64,000 bases of DNA from JALORV01 sp963791235 (GCA_963791235.1 CAWBRW010000029.1:620001-684000), one strand, 5' to 3'. Counted from the stretch's first letter, positions 27,763 to 36,952 are shown. The notes: a model not told the origin generated them from the sequence alone. Made by a program: numbers and translations.

Positions 27763-28404
27763 CTACTCCACCAACCCGTGCTTGATCGCGTAATGCGTCA
27801 GCTCCGCGTTGTTCGACATCCCCATTTTTTCGAGGATGCGCGCGCGGTAGACGCTGACGGTCTTAGGGCTCAGCGCCAGTTCCTCGGCGATGTCCGAAAG
27901 CCGCTTGCCCGACGCCATCAGTTTCAGCGTCTGGAACTCCCGGTCCGAGAGCTTTTCGTGCGGCGCGACCGCCTCTTCCGGCGCATTCAGGTTCTCGATC
28001 AGTGCCTGCGCGATCTCCGGTGTCACGTACTTCTTGCCGGCGATGACCATCGACAGTGCCTCGAGCAGCTTGTCGGGCGCACTGCCCTTGTTGAGATAGC
28101 CGAACGCACCTGCCTTGAACGCGCGCACCGCGTACTGGTCCTCGGGATACATGCTGACCATCAGCACCTTCAGGCGCGGGTATTCCTCGCGCAGCGACTT
28201 CAGGATTTCGATGCCGTTCTTGCCAGGGAGGCCGACGTCCATGACGAGCACGTCGGGCTCGCCATGCTTCTTCAGTTCGGCACGCAGCTGGCCATAGTCA
28301 GACGCTTCGGCGATGACCTGCGCGTCGGGGTGCTCGGAGAGCACCTGCACGATGCCGCGACGCACGATCGCGTGGTCGTCAACGACGATCAGCCTAACCG
28401 GCAT
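27763..28404 (-). CDS. NarL/FixJ-family response regulator
   Basis: A 213-residue regulator. The receiver (1-120) has D9/D10, phospho-acceptor D56 in VLVMDVGLPG, and K in GYLNKGS. The LuxR-type helix-turn-helix (about 148-205) reads LSDREFQTLKLMASGKRLSD then IAEELALSPKTVSVYRARIL. It should bind DNA as a dimer when phosphorylated. The start overlaps the end of the upstream kinase by 11 bp, so the two form a kinase-regulator pair. Targets are unknown; the palindrome upstream of flhD is of the general kind such proteins bind, but no link is shown. Confidence 0.95.
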   Translation of the reverse strand: MPVRLIVVDDHAIVRRGIVQVLSEHPDAQVIAEASDYGQLRAELKKHGEPDVLVMDVGLPGKNGIEILKSLREEYPRLKVLMVSMYPEDQYAVRAFKAGAFGYLNKGSAPDKLLEALSMVIAGKKYVTPEIAQALIENLNAPEEAVAPHEKLSDREFQTLKLMASGKRLSDIAEELALSPKTVSVYRARILEKMGMSNNAELTHYAIKHGLVE

Positions 28405-29521
28405 CGGAACCTCCCTCGAGCGTGGCGGCGGTACGCGAACGCGCGGCCGCCTGCGGCGGAATCGAGAACATCACGGTGGTGCCGCGGCCCGGGGATGACG
28501 AGATCTCGGCCCAGCCGTCGAGCCCGCGGGCCCGCTCCAGCAGCCCGCGCACGCCGAATCCCGGCGTGACGGCGAGACTATCCGGCTCGAAGCCGGCGCC
28601 ATCGTCGGCGATCTCCAGCGTCACTTCATCCTCGAGCGCGAACAGCTGCACGTGCACCGAATGCGCGCCGGCGTGCTTGCGCACGTTCGTCAGCGCTTCC
28701 TGGGCCACCCGGTAGAGCGCCGCGGCGCGGTCGGGTGCGATCTCGAATTCGTCACGATTGCTGCGGAAGTCGATCGGCAGCCCGGTGCGCTCGCCGAAGC
28801 CGCGCGTCAGCCATTCGAGTGCAGCGACCAGGCCGGCATCAAGCACCGCCGGGCGCAGCGCGTGCTGGATGCGATGCGTCGCCACGACGGCGGACTCGAG
28901 CAGCTGCTGGATCGCCTGCAGCCGCTCGCGGTGCTGTTCAGTGCCGACTTCACGCGCCAGGCGAACCACCTCGAACTTCAGTGCAGTCAGCGCACCGCCG
29001 ACATCGTCGTGGATCTCCTGGGCGATCGCGCGGCGCTCCTCTTCCTTGGCGCGCTCCAGGTGCTGGGTCAGCGCGTGCAACTTGCGCTCGCTTTCGACCA
29101 GTGCATCGGCGGCGTTGCGCCCCTCGCGCCGCGTGCGCGCGGCCGCGAGGCTGTGCTGCAGGGCCGCTGCCACGCGGAACATGCGTGTCTTCAGCACGAA
29201 GTCGTCGGCGCCGGCGTGCAGCGATGCCACGGCCAGTTCCTCCGACATCTCGCCGGACAGCACGATGACCGGGATATCGGGATCGACGGACTTGGCCACC
29301 TTCAACGAAGCGAAGGAGTCGAAGCGCGGCAGGTTGTGGTCCGTGATGACAGCATCGATCGGACCCTGCGCGAACGCATCGCGCATGCCGGCCTCGTCCT
29401 CCGCGCGCACGGCGCGCGGCCGCATGCCTTCGCGCATCAGCATGGCAAGCAGCAGTTCGTAGTCGAGCTCGGAATCCTCGACGACGATCAGGCGCGGGGC
29501 ATTGGGGTCGGAGTCGGTCAC
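28394..29521 (-). CDS. Receiver-HisKA_3 sensor kinase (NarX-type transmitter)
   Basis: About 375 residues from the preferred GTG 29521 (the frame is open to 29662, but residues upstream look non-coding and run into the rnpB promoter). An N-terminal receiver (about 8-125) has the acidic EDSE near the start and the acceptor in AVITDHNLPRFD. A helical linker leads to HisKA_3 with phospho-His in AIAQEIHDDVGGALTALKF, then an HATPase with ALYRVAQEALTNVRKHA and GFGVRGLLERARGL. There are no membrane helices. A receiver in front of a HisKA_3 transmitter suggests it is itself controlled by another kinase, perhaps one of those encoded upstream. It is cotranscribed with the NarL-type regulator, whose start it overlaps. 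Confidence 0.88.
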   Translation of the reverse strand: MTDSDPNAPRLIVVEDSELDYELLLAMLMREGMRPRAVRAEDEAGMRDAFAQGPIDAVITDHNLPRFDSFASLKVAKSVDPDIPVIVLSGEMSEELAVASLHAGADDFVLKTRMFRVAAALQHSLAAARTRREGRNAADALVESERKLHALTQHLERAKEEERRAIAQEIHDDVGGALTALKFEVVRLAREVGTEQHRERLQAIQQLLESAVVATHRIQHALRPAVLDAGLVAALEWLTRGFGERTGLPIDFRSNRDEFEIAPDRAAALYRVAQEALTNVRKHAGAHSVHVQLFALEDEVTLEIADDGAGFEPDSLAVTPGFGVRGLLERARGLDGWAEISSSPGRGTTVMFSIPPQAAARSRTAATLEGGSDAG

Positions 29522-29631
29522 GGCGGTCGCGATTGTGGCGGAATGCTGGGTCAAGTGCAGGACGCTACGCGTCGCTTGGCGCTCACGCTGGGCGAAAAAG
29601 CGTGGTGTTCCGGCATCGGTGCTGCGCGCCC

Positions 29632-29658
29632 TTGAAAGTGCACCGAGCAGCCTAAAAT
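29632..29658 (+). promoter_or_regulatory. Promoter of rnpB
   Basis: TTGAAA (29632-29637) and TAAAAT (29653-29658) stand 15 bp apart, seven bases before the inferred 5' end of the RNase P RNA. The -10 match is good and the spacing short, which is plausible for a strong stable-RNA promoter. Confidence 0.6.
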
Positions 29659-29665
29659 CCAATCA

Positions 29666-30083
29666 GCAAAGTCCGCCGGGCGATCGCGGTGACTTCAAGG
29701 TCATCGAGGAAAGTCCGGACTCCGCAGAGCAACGTAGCAGGTAACGCCTGCCCACCGTGAGGTGAGGATCAGAGCAACAGAGACGAGTCGATCGGCTGGC
29801 GGCGCGCCTGGCGCGCCGACACAGTCTCGTTACGGAGAGGCAGCCGGAAGGTTGCCATTCCGAAGGGTGCGGCGCGCAAGCGGCGCATCCGACGAGGCGT
29901 TGCTGGGTCGGGTGAAACGGGCAATCTCTACGCGGAGCAACACCAAATAGGCGGCCGATGATCCTGCTCGGGGAGGCCGCGGGTAGGTGGCTCGAGCCGG
30001 CGAGTGATCGCCGGCCCAGAGGAATGATCGCTGCGACGCCCGCAAGGGCGCCGAACAGAATCCGGCTTACAGGCGGACTTTGC
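29666..30083 (+). ncRNA. rnpB: RNase P RNA component, bacterial type A
   Basis: The catalytic RNA that trims tRNA 5' ends. Conserved cores are present: GAGGAAAGTCCGGACTCC near the 5' end, GGTAACGCC, AGCAACACCAAATAGG, GGTAGGTGGCTCGAGCC, AGAGGAATGATCGCTGC and CAGAATCCGGCTTACAGG near the 3' end. The terminal P1 helix is a perfect 12-bp pairing of GCAAAGTCCGCC (29666-29677) with GGCGGACTTTGC (30072-30083), which sets both ends. Total length is about 418 nt. It lies divergent from the receiver-HisKA_3 kinase and upstream of the dcw cluster, a frequent place for rnpB in betaproteobacteria. Confidence 0.97.
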
Positions 30084-30394
30084 ACTCTTGCTTTGACCGG
30101 CGCTCCTGGGCCGGCGATAGATCCTATCTATGGCCCGGGGCTGGCCGGCAGGGCGCGTGACTTTGCGTGCTGGTCGGGCCGATAGCTTCTTTCGGAACGT
30201 GCCCCGGTTTCCGACGATGCGCATCACCCCTGCACTTCGATTTGACTGTTCCAGCCTCGAAGGCGGAGCGCATTTGAGGTTTCACTTTCAGACCGTGCGC
30301 TAAGCCATTCAATTGCATGGGTATTTCTTTGCCAATTTGCCTGAAGGACCGCGCCTAAGTCCTTGTTGTCATTGGAAAATCCGCCGCATTTCGC
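30084..30394. other. Intergenic stretch between rnpB and the dcw promoter
   Basis: No gene is supported here. It is less GC-rich than its surroundings. A weak CCGGC/GCCGG hairpin (about 30099-30116) follows rnpB without a T-run, so rnpB termination is not clearly marked. Nothing else was recognised. Confidence 0.5.
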
Positions 30395-30469
30395 TTGACC
30401 TTCTGAATCGCGGTGAGATACAGTGGCGGCCCGTGTGAAATAGTGGGAGACAGTGGGTTAGTTAGTGTT
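30395..30469 (+). promoter_or_regulatory. dcw operon promoter with MraZ-type repeat boxes
   Basis: A -35-like TTGACC (30395-30400) is followed after 16 bp by GATACA (30417-30422). Downstream, TGGC, TGTG, TGGG and TGGG begin at 30424, 30434, 30444 and 30454, exactly 10 bp apart. MraZ is known to bind its own promoter at TGGG-N repeats separated by 5 bp, that is with 10-bp period, so these are probable MraZ boxes and the operon is probably autoregulated. The first two boxes are imperfect. Confidence 0.65.
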
Positions 30470-30517
30470 CGCTTTGTATTTTAGCGAGGCGCCAGCTAGC
30501 TCCTTGTCGATGTCGAC

Positions 30518-30946
30518 GTGTTCCAGGGCGCTTCACAACTGACGCTGGATGGCAAAGGCCGGATTTCGATGCCGGCGCGTCATCGCGATGCGCTCGCGAG
30601 CGGCTCGGAAGGCCGCCTGACGTTGACGCGCCATCCTGACGGCTGCTTGTTGGTCTATCCGCGCCCGACCTGGGAGGCGCGACGCCAGCAGATCGCGCAG
30701 CTGCCGTACTCGGCCCGCTCGCTGCAGCGCCTGCTGCTCGGCAGCGCGGTCGATGTTGAGCTCGACAGCGCCGGACGCGTGCTGGTCAGTGGCGAGTTGC
30801 GGGCGGCTGCCGGGCTGGAGCGCGACGTCATGCTGCTCGGCATGGGTGCGCACCTCGAACTTTGGGACGCGTCGCGACTGGCCGAACACGAGCGCCAGTC
30901 GCTGGCCGATGGCCTCCCCGATTCCGCCGCGGACTTCACGTTTTGA
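30518..30946 (+). CDS. mraZ: Transcriptional regulator MraZ
   Basis: A 142-residue MraZ with its two tandem AbrB-like SpoVT domains: GASQLTLDGKGRISMPARHR (about 4-23) and SAVDVELDSAGRVLVSGELR (about 75-94). MraZ forms a ring and represses the division and cell-wall cluster from repeats in its own promoter, which are visible about 50-95 bp upstream. GTG 30518 is the start, since upstream residues are not MraZ-like; no strong ribosome-binding site is seen. First gene of the dcw cluster; rsmH starts seven bases after the stop. Confidence 0.97.
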   Translation: MFQGASQLTLDGKGRISMPARHRDALASGSEGRLTLTRHPDGCLLVYPRPTWEARRQQIAQLPYSARSLQRLLLGSAVDVELDSAGRVLVSGELRAAAGLERDVMLLGMGAHLELWDASRLAEHERQSLADGLPDSAADFTF

Positions 30947-30952
30947 CGGTGC

Positions 30953-31940
30953 ATGACGCCGTCGCCAGCGCCCGACGCCCGCAGGCATCGAACCGTCCTT
31001 GCCGAGCAGGCGATCGACGCTCTGCTGACGGATTCGCAGGGCGTCTATGTCGATGCGACCTTCGGACGTGGCGGCCATTCGCGACTGATCCTGCAGCGGC
31101 TCGCGCCGACCGGGCGGCTCATTGCGCTCGACCGGGACCCGGCGGCCGTCACGTCGGCGGCCGCGATCTCCGACCCGCGCTTTCACATCGAGCACACCGC
31201 ATTTTCACGCGTGGGTGCGACGCTCGCGGCGCTGGGGTTCCTTCAGGTGCATGGCGTGTTGCTGGACATCGGCGTGTCGTCGCCGCAGATCGACGCGGCG
31301 GAGCGGGGCTTTTCGTGGCGGGCCGAGGGCCCGCTCGACATGCGCATGGACACGACGCGAGGCGAAACGGCGGCGCAGTGGCTAGCGCATGCATCCATCG
31401 ATGAACTCACTGGGGTGATCCGCAACTATGGGGAAGAACGGTTTGCTTCATCGATTGCAAAGGCGATTGTGGCTCGCCGCGAGGCTGGGCGGCCGGTTGC
31501 AACCACCCGCGACCTTGCCTCGGTCGTGGCAGACGCGATTCCCCGCAAGAGCCGCGCGGACGGGGCACAGCATCCGGCCACGCGGACATTTCAGGCTGTA
31601 CGGATTCACGTCAATCAAGAGCTTGCGGAATTGGCGCTAGTGCTCGAGCAGTCGGCGCGTGTCCTGCGGGAGGGCGGACGGCTGGTCGTGATCAGCTTCC
31701 ACTCCCTCGAGGACCGCATCGTCAAGCAGTTCATCGAGGCGCACGCTCATCCCGAGCGCGCCGATCAGGGTGCGCGTGCGCTGCCGCTGCGCGCGGACCG
31801 AGCTACCTGTGCCACGCCTCAGGGCGCTGGCACGCGTGCGCGCCGGCGACGCTGAAGTCGCCGCCAATCCGCGCGCGCGATCCGCCGTGATGCGCGTGGC
31901 CGAGCGCACGGCGGCGCCTTGGCCGGAGCGCCCCGCATGA
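30953..31940 (+). CDS. rsmH: 16S rRNA (cytosine1402-N4)-methyltransferase RsmH, C-terminal frameshift as read
   Basis: Methylates N4 of C1402 of 16S rRNA. The SAM site is VDATFGRGGHSRLIL (about 33-47); GVLLDIGVSSPQ, RGFSW and ISFHSLEDR are typical. As read, the frame ends at 31855 with a foreign tail (ATCATPQGAGTRARRRR). An extra C at about 31799, after ...PLRAD, explains this. One frame over, the normal end follows: ELPVPRLRALARVRAGDA, EVAANPRARSAVMRVAER, ending at TGA 31938-31940 and overlapping the ftsL ATG as usual. Such a precise continuation of a near-essential gene argues for a sequencing error. ATG 30953 lies seven bases after mraZ. Confidence 0.93.
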
Positions 31941-32245
31941 TCCGCCGCGGCGCAGTCTTGCTTGCGGCGCTTCTGCTCTTCGCGTCCGCGCTCGGTCTCG
32001 TCACCGCGCAGCACCGCACGCGTTCGCTCTTCATCGACCTCGAGCGCGCGCAGCAGGAGACCAAGCAGCTCGATGTCGACTACGAGCGGCTGAAGATCGA
32101 ACTGGCCCGGCTGTCGCAGCCGGCGGCGGTCGAACGTGCGGCACAGCGGCTCGGCTTCCGCGCGGCCGGCGCCGGTCAGACCGTGTACCTGAACCTGCCG
32201 GAAGCGAGCGCGGCGGCTCCGATCGAGCCTGGAGTGCGCAAATGA
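31937..32245 (+). CDS. ftsL: Cell division protein FtsL
   Basis: A 102-residue bitopic protein. A short basic cytoplasmic end (MIRRG) is followed by one membrane helix (AVLLAALLLFASALGLVTA) and a periplasmic coiled coil of heptads (LFIDLERAQQETKQLDVDYE). FtsL binds FtsB and FtsQ and helps activate FtsWI at the septum. ATG 31937 overlaps the corrected rsmH stop in ATGA form, which decides the start over the in-frame codon at 31919. It overlaps the ftsI start by four bases. Confidence 0.93.
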   Translation: MIRRGAVLLAALLLFASALGLVTAQHRTRSLFIDLERAQQETKQLDVDYERLKIELARLSQPAAVERAAQRLGFRAAGAGQTVYLNLPEASAAAPIEPGVRK

Positions 32246-34035
32246 AGACCGGCGCGCGCAGTTCGGCAGCAGGAAGCGGTCGGCGGTCGGACGCCACCGG
32301 TGCGCGTCGCGAGCGCCTTGCGTCCGGCGCCCATCCGCTGCTGAGCGTTGCCCTCCCGGCCTGGCGCTCCAAGCTGATGCTCTTCATGCTGTTCGTGGGC
32401 TTCGTGGCGCTCGGGGGGCGCACGTTCTTCCTGATGGGCGGCGTCACGACGGAGTTCCTGCAGCGCCAGGGCGAGGCCCGTTATGCAAGAACGCTCGAGA
32501 TCCCCGCAACGCGTGGACGCATCACCGATCGCAACGGCGTGGTGCTGGCGTCTTCGGTGCCGGCGCGGGCCGTCTGGGCGATTCCGGAGGACGTTAGCGC
32601 GACACCCGCACAGATCGCCGAGCTGGCGCGCCTGCTCGACATGAGCGCGGGCGAGCTGAAGCGGCGGCTCGACAACGAGGATCGCAGCTTCGTCTATCTG
32701 CGGCGACAGGTGGATATGCAGGTCGCGGACCGAATCAGCGCGCTGAAGATTGCCGGTATTCACTCGAGTCGCGAGTTCAAGCGTCACTATCCGGAAGGCC
32801 CCACCAGCGCGCACATTGTGGGCTTCACCAATGTCGAGGACCGCGGGCAGGAGGGCATCGAGCTCGCTCACGAGAGCCAGCTGGCCGGGCGGTCCGGGAG
32901 TCGCCGCGTCATCAAGGACCGGCTGGGACGCGTCGTCGAGGACGACTGGCTGCGCGAGCCGGTCGATGGCCGCGACCTTGCGCTCTCGATCGACAGCCGG
33001 GTGCAGTACATCGCCTACTCGGCGCTGAAGACCGCGATCGACCGGCATCAGGCGAAGGCGGGCGCGGCGATCGTTCTCGATGTACGGACCGGCGAGGTGC
33101 TCGCACTGGTCAATTCGCCGACATTCGATCCGAATGCGCGTGGCCGGCTGTCGGGTGACGCGATCCGCAACCGTGTGCTGACCGACACGTTCGAGCCGGG
33201 CTCGACGATGAAGCCCTTTGCGATCGCTGCCGCCCTCGAACAGGGCAAGGTGCGGCCGGACTCGCGCATCCAGACCGCGCCCGGCCGGCTCACGATTGGC
33301 GACCGCACGATCGGTGACGCGCATCCGCATGGCGTGCTGACGGTCGAGGAAGTGGTCGCCAAGTCGAGCAATGTCGGAACCGCGAAAATTGCGCTGGAAC
33401 TGCCGGCCCAGACGCTGTGGGAAAGCTACACCGCGCTGGGATTCGGGCAGGCGCCACGCATGGGTTTCCCTGGGGCGGTGGCCGGCCGGCTGCGCCCGGC
33501 AAAGACCTGGCGGCCGATCGAACAGGCGACGATTTCCTATGGTCACGGCGTATCGGTGTCGCTGGTGCAACTGGCGCGTGCGTATTCCGCACTGGCCCGC
33601 GACGGGGAACTGGTACCGCTGAGTCTGATGAAAGTCGAGGACGCGCCGGCGGCCGTGCGCGTGCTCTCGCCACAGACGGCGGCGGCGATGCGCAAGATGC
33701 TGGAAATGGCGGTCGGGGATGGCGGTACGGCGCCCGCGGCGCGCATAGCCGGATACCGCGTGGCCGGCAAGACCGGCACGGCACAGAAACTCAAGAACGG
33801 CCAGTACGTAAAGGAGTACGTCGCGTCCTTTGCGGGTTTCGCTCCAGTTTCGGATCCCCGCCTGGTGATCGCCGTGATGATCGACGAGCCTGGCGGTGGC
33901 GCGTACTACGGCGGGCAAGTGGCCGCGCCGGTGTTCGCGCAGATCGCTGGCGCCTCATTGCGCACGCTGCAGGTCGCGCCCGACGGTCCGCTTGAAGCGC
34001 CAAAGCAGCTGCTGGCGCTGAGGCAGGGACGATGA
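32242..34035 (+). CDS. ftsI: Peptidoglycan D,D-transpeptidase FtsI (PBP3)
   Basis: A 597-residue class B penicillin-binding protein that cross-links septal peptidoglycan with FtsW. A cytoplasmic arm of about 45 residues precedes one membrane helix (KLMLFMLFVGFVALGGRTF). The pedestal domain contains RGRITDRNGVVLASS. The transpeptidase domain has the catalytic serine motif STMK (in EPGSTMKPF), SSN (AKSSNVG) and KTGT (AGKTGTAQK). The sequence is intact, with normal length. ATGA-type overlaps link it to ftsL and to murE. Confidence 0.97.
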   Translation: MKTGARSSAAGSGRRSDATGARRERLASGAHPLLSVALPAWRSKLMLFMLFVGFVALGGRTFFLMGGVTTEFLQRQGEARYARTLEIPATRGRITDRNGVVLASSVPARAVWAIPEDVSATPAQIAELARLLDMSAGELKRRLDNEDRSFVYLRRQVDMQVADRISALKIAGIHSSREFKRHYPEGPTSAHIVGFTNVEDRGQEGIELAHESQLAGRSGSRRVIKDRLGRVVEDDWLREPVDGRDLALSIDSRVQYIAYSALKTAIDRHQAKAGAAIVLDVRTGEVLALVNSPTFDPNARGRLSGDAIRNRVLTDTFEPGSTMKPFAIAAALEQGKVRPDSRIQTAPGRLTIGDRTIGDAHPHGVLTVEEVVAKSSNVGTAKIALELPAQTLWESYTALGFGQAPRMGFPGAVAGRLRPAKTWRPIEQATISYGHGVSVSLVQLARAYSALARDGELVPLSLMKVEDAPAAVRVLSPQTAAAMRKMLEMAVGDGGTAPAARIAGYRVAGKTGTAQKLKNGQYVKEYVASFAGFAPVSDPRLVIAVMIDEPGGGAYYGGQVAAPVFAQIAGASLRTLQVAPDGPLEAPKQLLALRQGR

Positions 34036-35567
34036 GTGCGGCGTCGGCGCAGGGCACTGCGTTGGTCGGATCGCGCGAGGCGCTCGCGTGGTTGCGGCGG
34101 ACCTCAGGGCCGGGGTCGAGCGCGGCCCGGGACCTGCGGCTCGACAGCCGAGCAGTGCGCGCCGGGGATGTCTTCGTTGCGGTGGCTGGCGAGACGACCG
34201 ACGGACGGCGCTACCTCGGCGATGCGATCGCCCGCGGCGCGGCGGCCGCCCTCGTCGACGCCGAAGGCTGGAGCGGCGGGGACTTCGCGGTGCCGGTGGT
34301 TGCGGTGCGCGGGCTGCGCGAGGAACTGGGCTCGCTGGCGTCCGAGTACTACGGCCGCCCCAGCAACAGTCTGATTTCGGTCGGCGTGACCGGCACGAAC
34401 GGCAAGACCTCCTGCAGCCAGTGGATCGCGCAGCTGCTGACGCGCGAGGGGCGGCGCTGCGCCGTCGTAGGCACCGTCGGCATTGGTTTCCCGGGAGCGC
34501 TGCACGCGAGCGATCTGACGACACCCGACCCGGTGTCGCTGCAGCGCGAACTGCGTCACCTGCTGGACGCCGGCGCGCAGGCGGTGGCGATGGAAGTCTC
34601 GTCGATCGGTCTCGCGCAGTGTCGCGTCGACGGCATGCGCTTCGACATCGCGCTGTTCACCAACCTGACGCGCGATCACCTCGATGTGCACAGCACGATG
34701 GAGGGCTACGAGGCGGCCAAGGCGATGCTGTTCGACTGGCCCGGCCTGCGCCACGCCGTCATCAACCTGGACGATGCGGCCGGGCAGCGCATGGCCGAGC
34801 GGGCGTTGGCGCGAGGTGTCGATGTGATCGGCTACAGCGCGCAAGGCAACGTGATGACGCGACCCGTGGCTCCGCGCCTGATCGCCGAGGACATCCGCGC
34901 CACCGCGCACGGCCTGGCCTTCGAACTGCTGATCGACAACCGGCGTTTCAGCAGCGAGGTGTCGCTGGTTGGACACTTCAACGTGGCCAACCTGCTTGGC
35001 GTGGTCGGAACCTCGATCGCATGTGGCATCGCGCCCGAGACGGCCGTCGCCGCGCTGCCGGCGCTGGTGCCGCCGCCCGGGCGCATGCAGCGCGTTCCAT
35101 CTTCGACGCAGCCGCTGGTGATCATCGACTACGCGCATACGCCGGATGCGCTGGCGCAGGCACTCGACGCGGTACGACCCGTTGTACGGGCGCGCGGCGG
35201 CAAACTCTGGGCCATCTTCGGCGCCGGAGGCGATCGCGATCCGGGCAAGCGCGCGCCGATGGGGGCGGCCGCCGCGGCGGCAGCAGATGTCGTGCTCGTC
35301 ACCAGTGACAACCCGCGCACCGAGGATCCGCACAAGATCATCGAAGACGTAGTGCGCGGAACTGCCGACGCGCGCCGCTTGATGACCGAGCCGGATCGCG
35401 CGCGGGCGATCGAGACGGCCGTCGCGCAGGCGGACGCGGCGGACGTCGTGCTGATCGCCGGCAAGGGGCACGAGGACTACCAGATCATCGGCACCGAGAA
35501 GCGGCCGTTCTCCGATCTCAAGCAGGCGCAGCGCGCGGTGGAGCGTCGTGCGGAGGGCTCAGCGTGA
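34032..35567 (+). CDS. murE: UDP-MurNAc-Ala-Glu: meso-diaminopimelate ligase MurE
   Basis: A 511-residue Mur ligase that adds the third residue of the stem peptide in the cytoplasm. The ATP loop GVTGTNGKTS is at about residues 117-126. The DNPR motif (TSDNPRTEDP, about 424-433) is the signature of enzymes that use meso-diaminopimelate rather than lysine. The end ...VLIAGKGHEDYQI is conserved. Overlaps ftsI and murF by four bases each. Confidence 0.97.
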   Translation: MSAASAQGTALVGSREALAWLRRTSGPGSSAARDLRLDSRAVRAGDVFVAVAGETTDGRRYLGDAIARGAAAALVDAEGWSGGDFAVPVVAVRGLREELGSLASEYYGRPSNSLISVGVTGTNGKTSCSQWIAQLLTREGRRCAVVGTVGIGFPGALHASDLTTPDPVSLQRELRHLLDAGAQAVAMEVSSIGLAQCRVDGMRFDIALFTNLTRDHLDVHSTMEGYEAAKAMLFDWPGLRHAVINLDDAAGQRMAERALARGVDVIGYSAQGNVMTRPVAPRLIAEDIRATAHGLAFELLIDNRRFSSEVSLVGHFNVANLLGVVGTSIACGIAPETAVAALPALVPPPGRMQRVPSSTQPLVIIDYAHTPDALAQALDAVRPVVRARGGKLWAIFGAGGDRDPGKRAPMGAAAAAAADVVLVTSDNPRTEDPHKIIEDVVRGTADARRLMTEPDRARAIETAVAQADAADVVLIAGKGHEDYQIIGTEKRPFSDLKQAQRAVERRAEGSA

Positions 35568-36952
35568 GCCTGATGAGCGTCGCTGAGCTGGCGGCCGCCG
35601 TATCGGCCCATGGCGTTCGAGGCAACGGCAGCGTCGTGTTCTCGAGCGTCTCGACGGATACGCGCACGCTAGCGCCGGGGGCGCTGTTCGTCGCGCTGCG
35701 CGGCGAGCGCTTCGACGGACACGACTACGCGAGCGCCGCCGTCGAGCGTGGCGCTGTCGCGCTGCTGGTGGAGCGACTCATCGAGCTCGACGTGCCGCAG
35801 GTCCTCGTCGCCGATGCGAAGCGAGCACTCGGCGTCGGCGCTGCACAGTGGCGCGCGCGTTTCGCGCTGCCGGTCATCGCCGTGGCCGGTAGCAATGGCA
35901 AGACCACGGTGACGCAGATGATCGCGTCGATCCTGGCGCAGTCCTACGGCGAGAAGCAGCGCCTTGCGACGCGCGGCAATCTGAACAACGACATCGGCGT
36001 GCCGCTGATGCTGTGGCAGCTCACGAAGCAGCACAAGGCCGCGGTCTTTGAACTCGGCATGAACCACCCGGGCGAAATCGCCTACCTCGCCGAGCTGGTG
36101 CGACCCACGGTCGCGCTCGTCAATAACGCACAGCGCGAGCATCAGGAGTTCATGCAGTCGATCGAGGCGACGGCGTACGAGAACGGCGAGGTGATCGCCG
36201 CCCTGCCGCTTTCCGAGGCGGGGGTCGCGGTCTTCCCTGCAGATGACTCCTGCGCCGCCATCTGGCGCGCCCTCGCCGGCACGCGGCGAATCATCGATTT
36301 CGCGCTGGAGGCGTACGCGGTCGTCACCGCGACGTACGAGTTGCAGCCCGACGGCGCGCGCGTGTCGATGGCCACGCCGGCCGGCGTGGTGGCCGCCAGC
36401 CTCGCTGTCACCGGAGTGCACAACGTGCGCAATGCACTGGCGGCGACCGCGTGCGCGCTGGCGATCGGCGTGGCGCCGCGTGCAATCGGCGCCGGCCTCG
36501 AGGCGTTCCGGCCGGTCGGCGGACGCGGCGCTCGCCTGCGTACCCGGTCGGGCGCCGCGCTGATCGACGATACCTACAACGCGAACCCGGACTCGGTCCG
36601 CGCAGCGATCGACCTGCTGGCGGGCTACGGTCATCCGCGCGTGCTCGTGCTCGGCGACATGGGCGAGGTCGGCGACCGCGGCCCCGAATTTCATCGCGAG
36701 ATCGGCGAGTACGCCCGCACCCGGCAGATTGATGCCTTCTATGCAACCGGCTCCCTGACGCAGGAAGCCGTGGCGGCCTTCGGCGGCGGCACTCACTTCA
36801 ACGATGTCGATGCGCTGATCGCCGCGTTGTCGTCCCGGCTGGAGCCAACGGCCACCGTGCTCGTCAAGGGCTCGCGCTTCATGCGCATGGAGCGCGTCGT
36901 GCGCGCGCTGGCAGAACCGTCGACCGACCCGGCTGTCGCGGGAGTTCACTGA
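35564..36952 (+). CDS. murF: UDP-MurNAc-tripeptide: D-Ala-D-Ala ligase MurF
   Basis: A 462-residue Mur ligase that completes the pentapeptide by adding D-Ala-D-Ala. The ATP loop is VAGSNGKTTVTQM (about residues 106-118). Other family marks are TRGNLNNDIGVPL, ELGMNHPGEIAYL and LIDDTYNANPDSVRAA. Length is normal and the sequence intact. Its GTG start overlaps the murE stop by four bases, and mraY begins at the base after its stop. Confidence 0.97.
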   Translation: MSLMSVAELAAAVSAHGVRGNGSVVFSSVSTDTRTLAPGALFVALRGERFDGHDYASAAVERGAVALLVERLIELDVPQVLVADAKRALGVGAAQWRARFALPVIAVAGSNGKTTVTQMIASILAQSYGEKQRLATRGNLNNDIGVPLMLWQLTKQHKAAVFELGMNHPGEIAYLAELVRPTVALVNNAQREHQEFMQSIEATAYENGEVIAALPLSEAGVAVFPADDSCAAIWRALAGTRRIIDFALEAYAVVTATYELQPDGARVSMATPAGVVAASLAVTGVHNVRNALAATACALAIGVAPRAIGAGLEAFRPVGGRGARLRTRSGAALIDDTYNANPDSVRAAIDLLAGYGHPRVLVLGDMGEVGDRGPEFHREIGEYARTRQIDAFYATGSLTQEAVAAFGGGTHFNDVDALIAALSSRLEPTATVLVKGSRFMRMERVVRALAEPSTDPAVAGVH

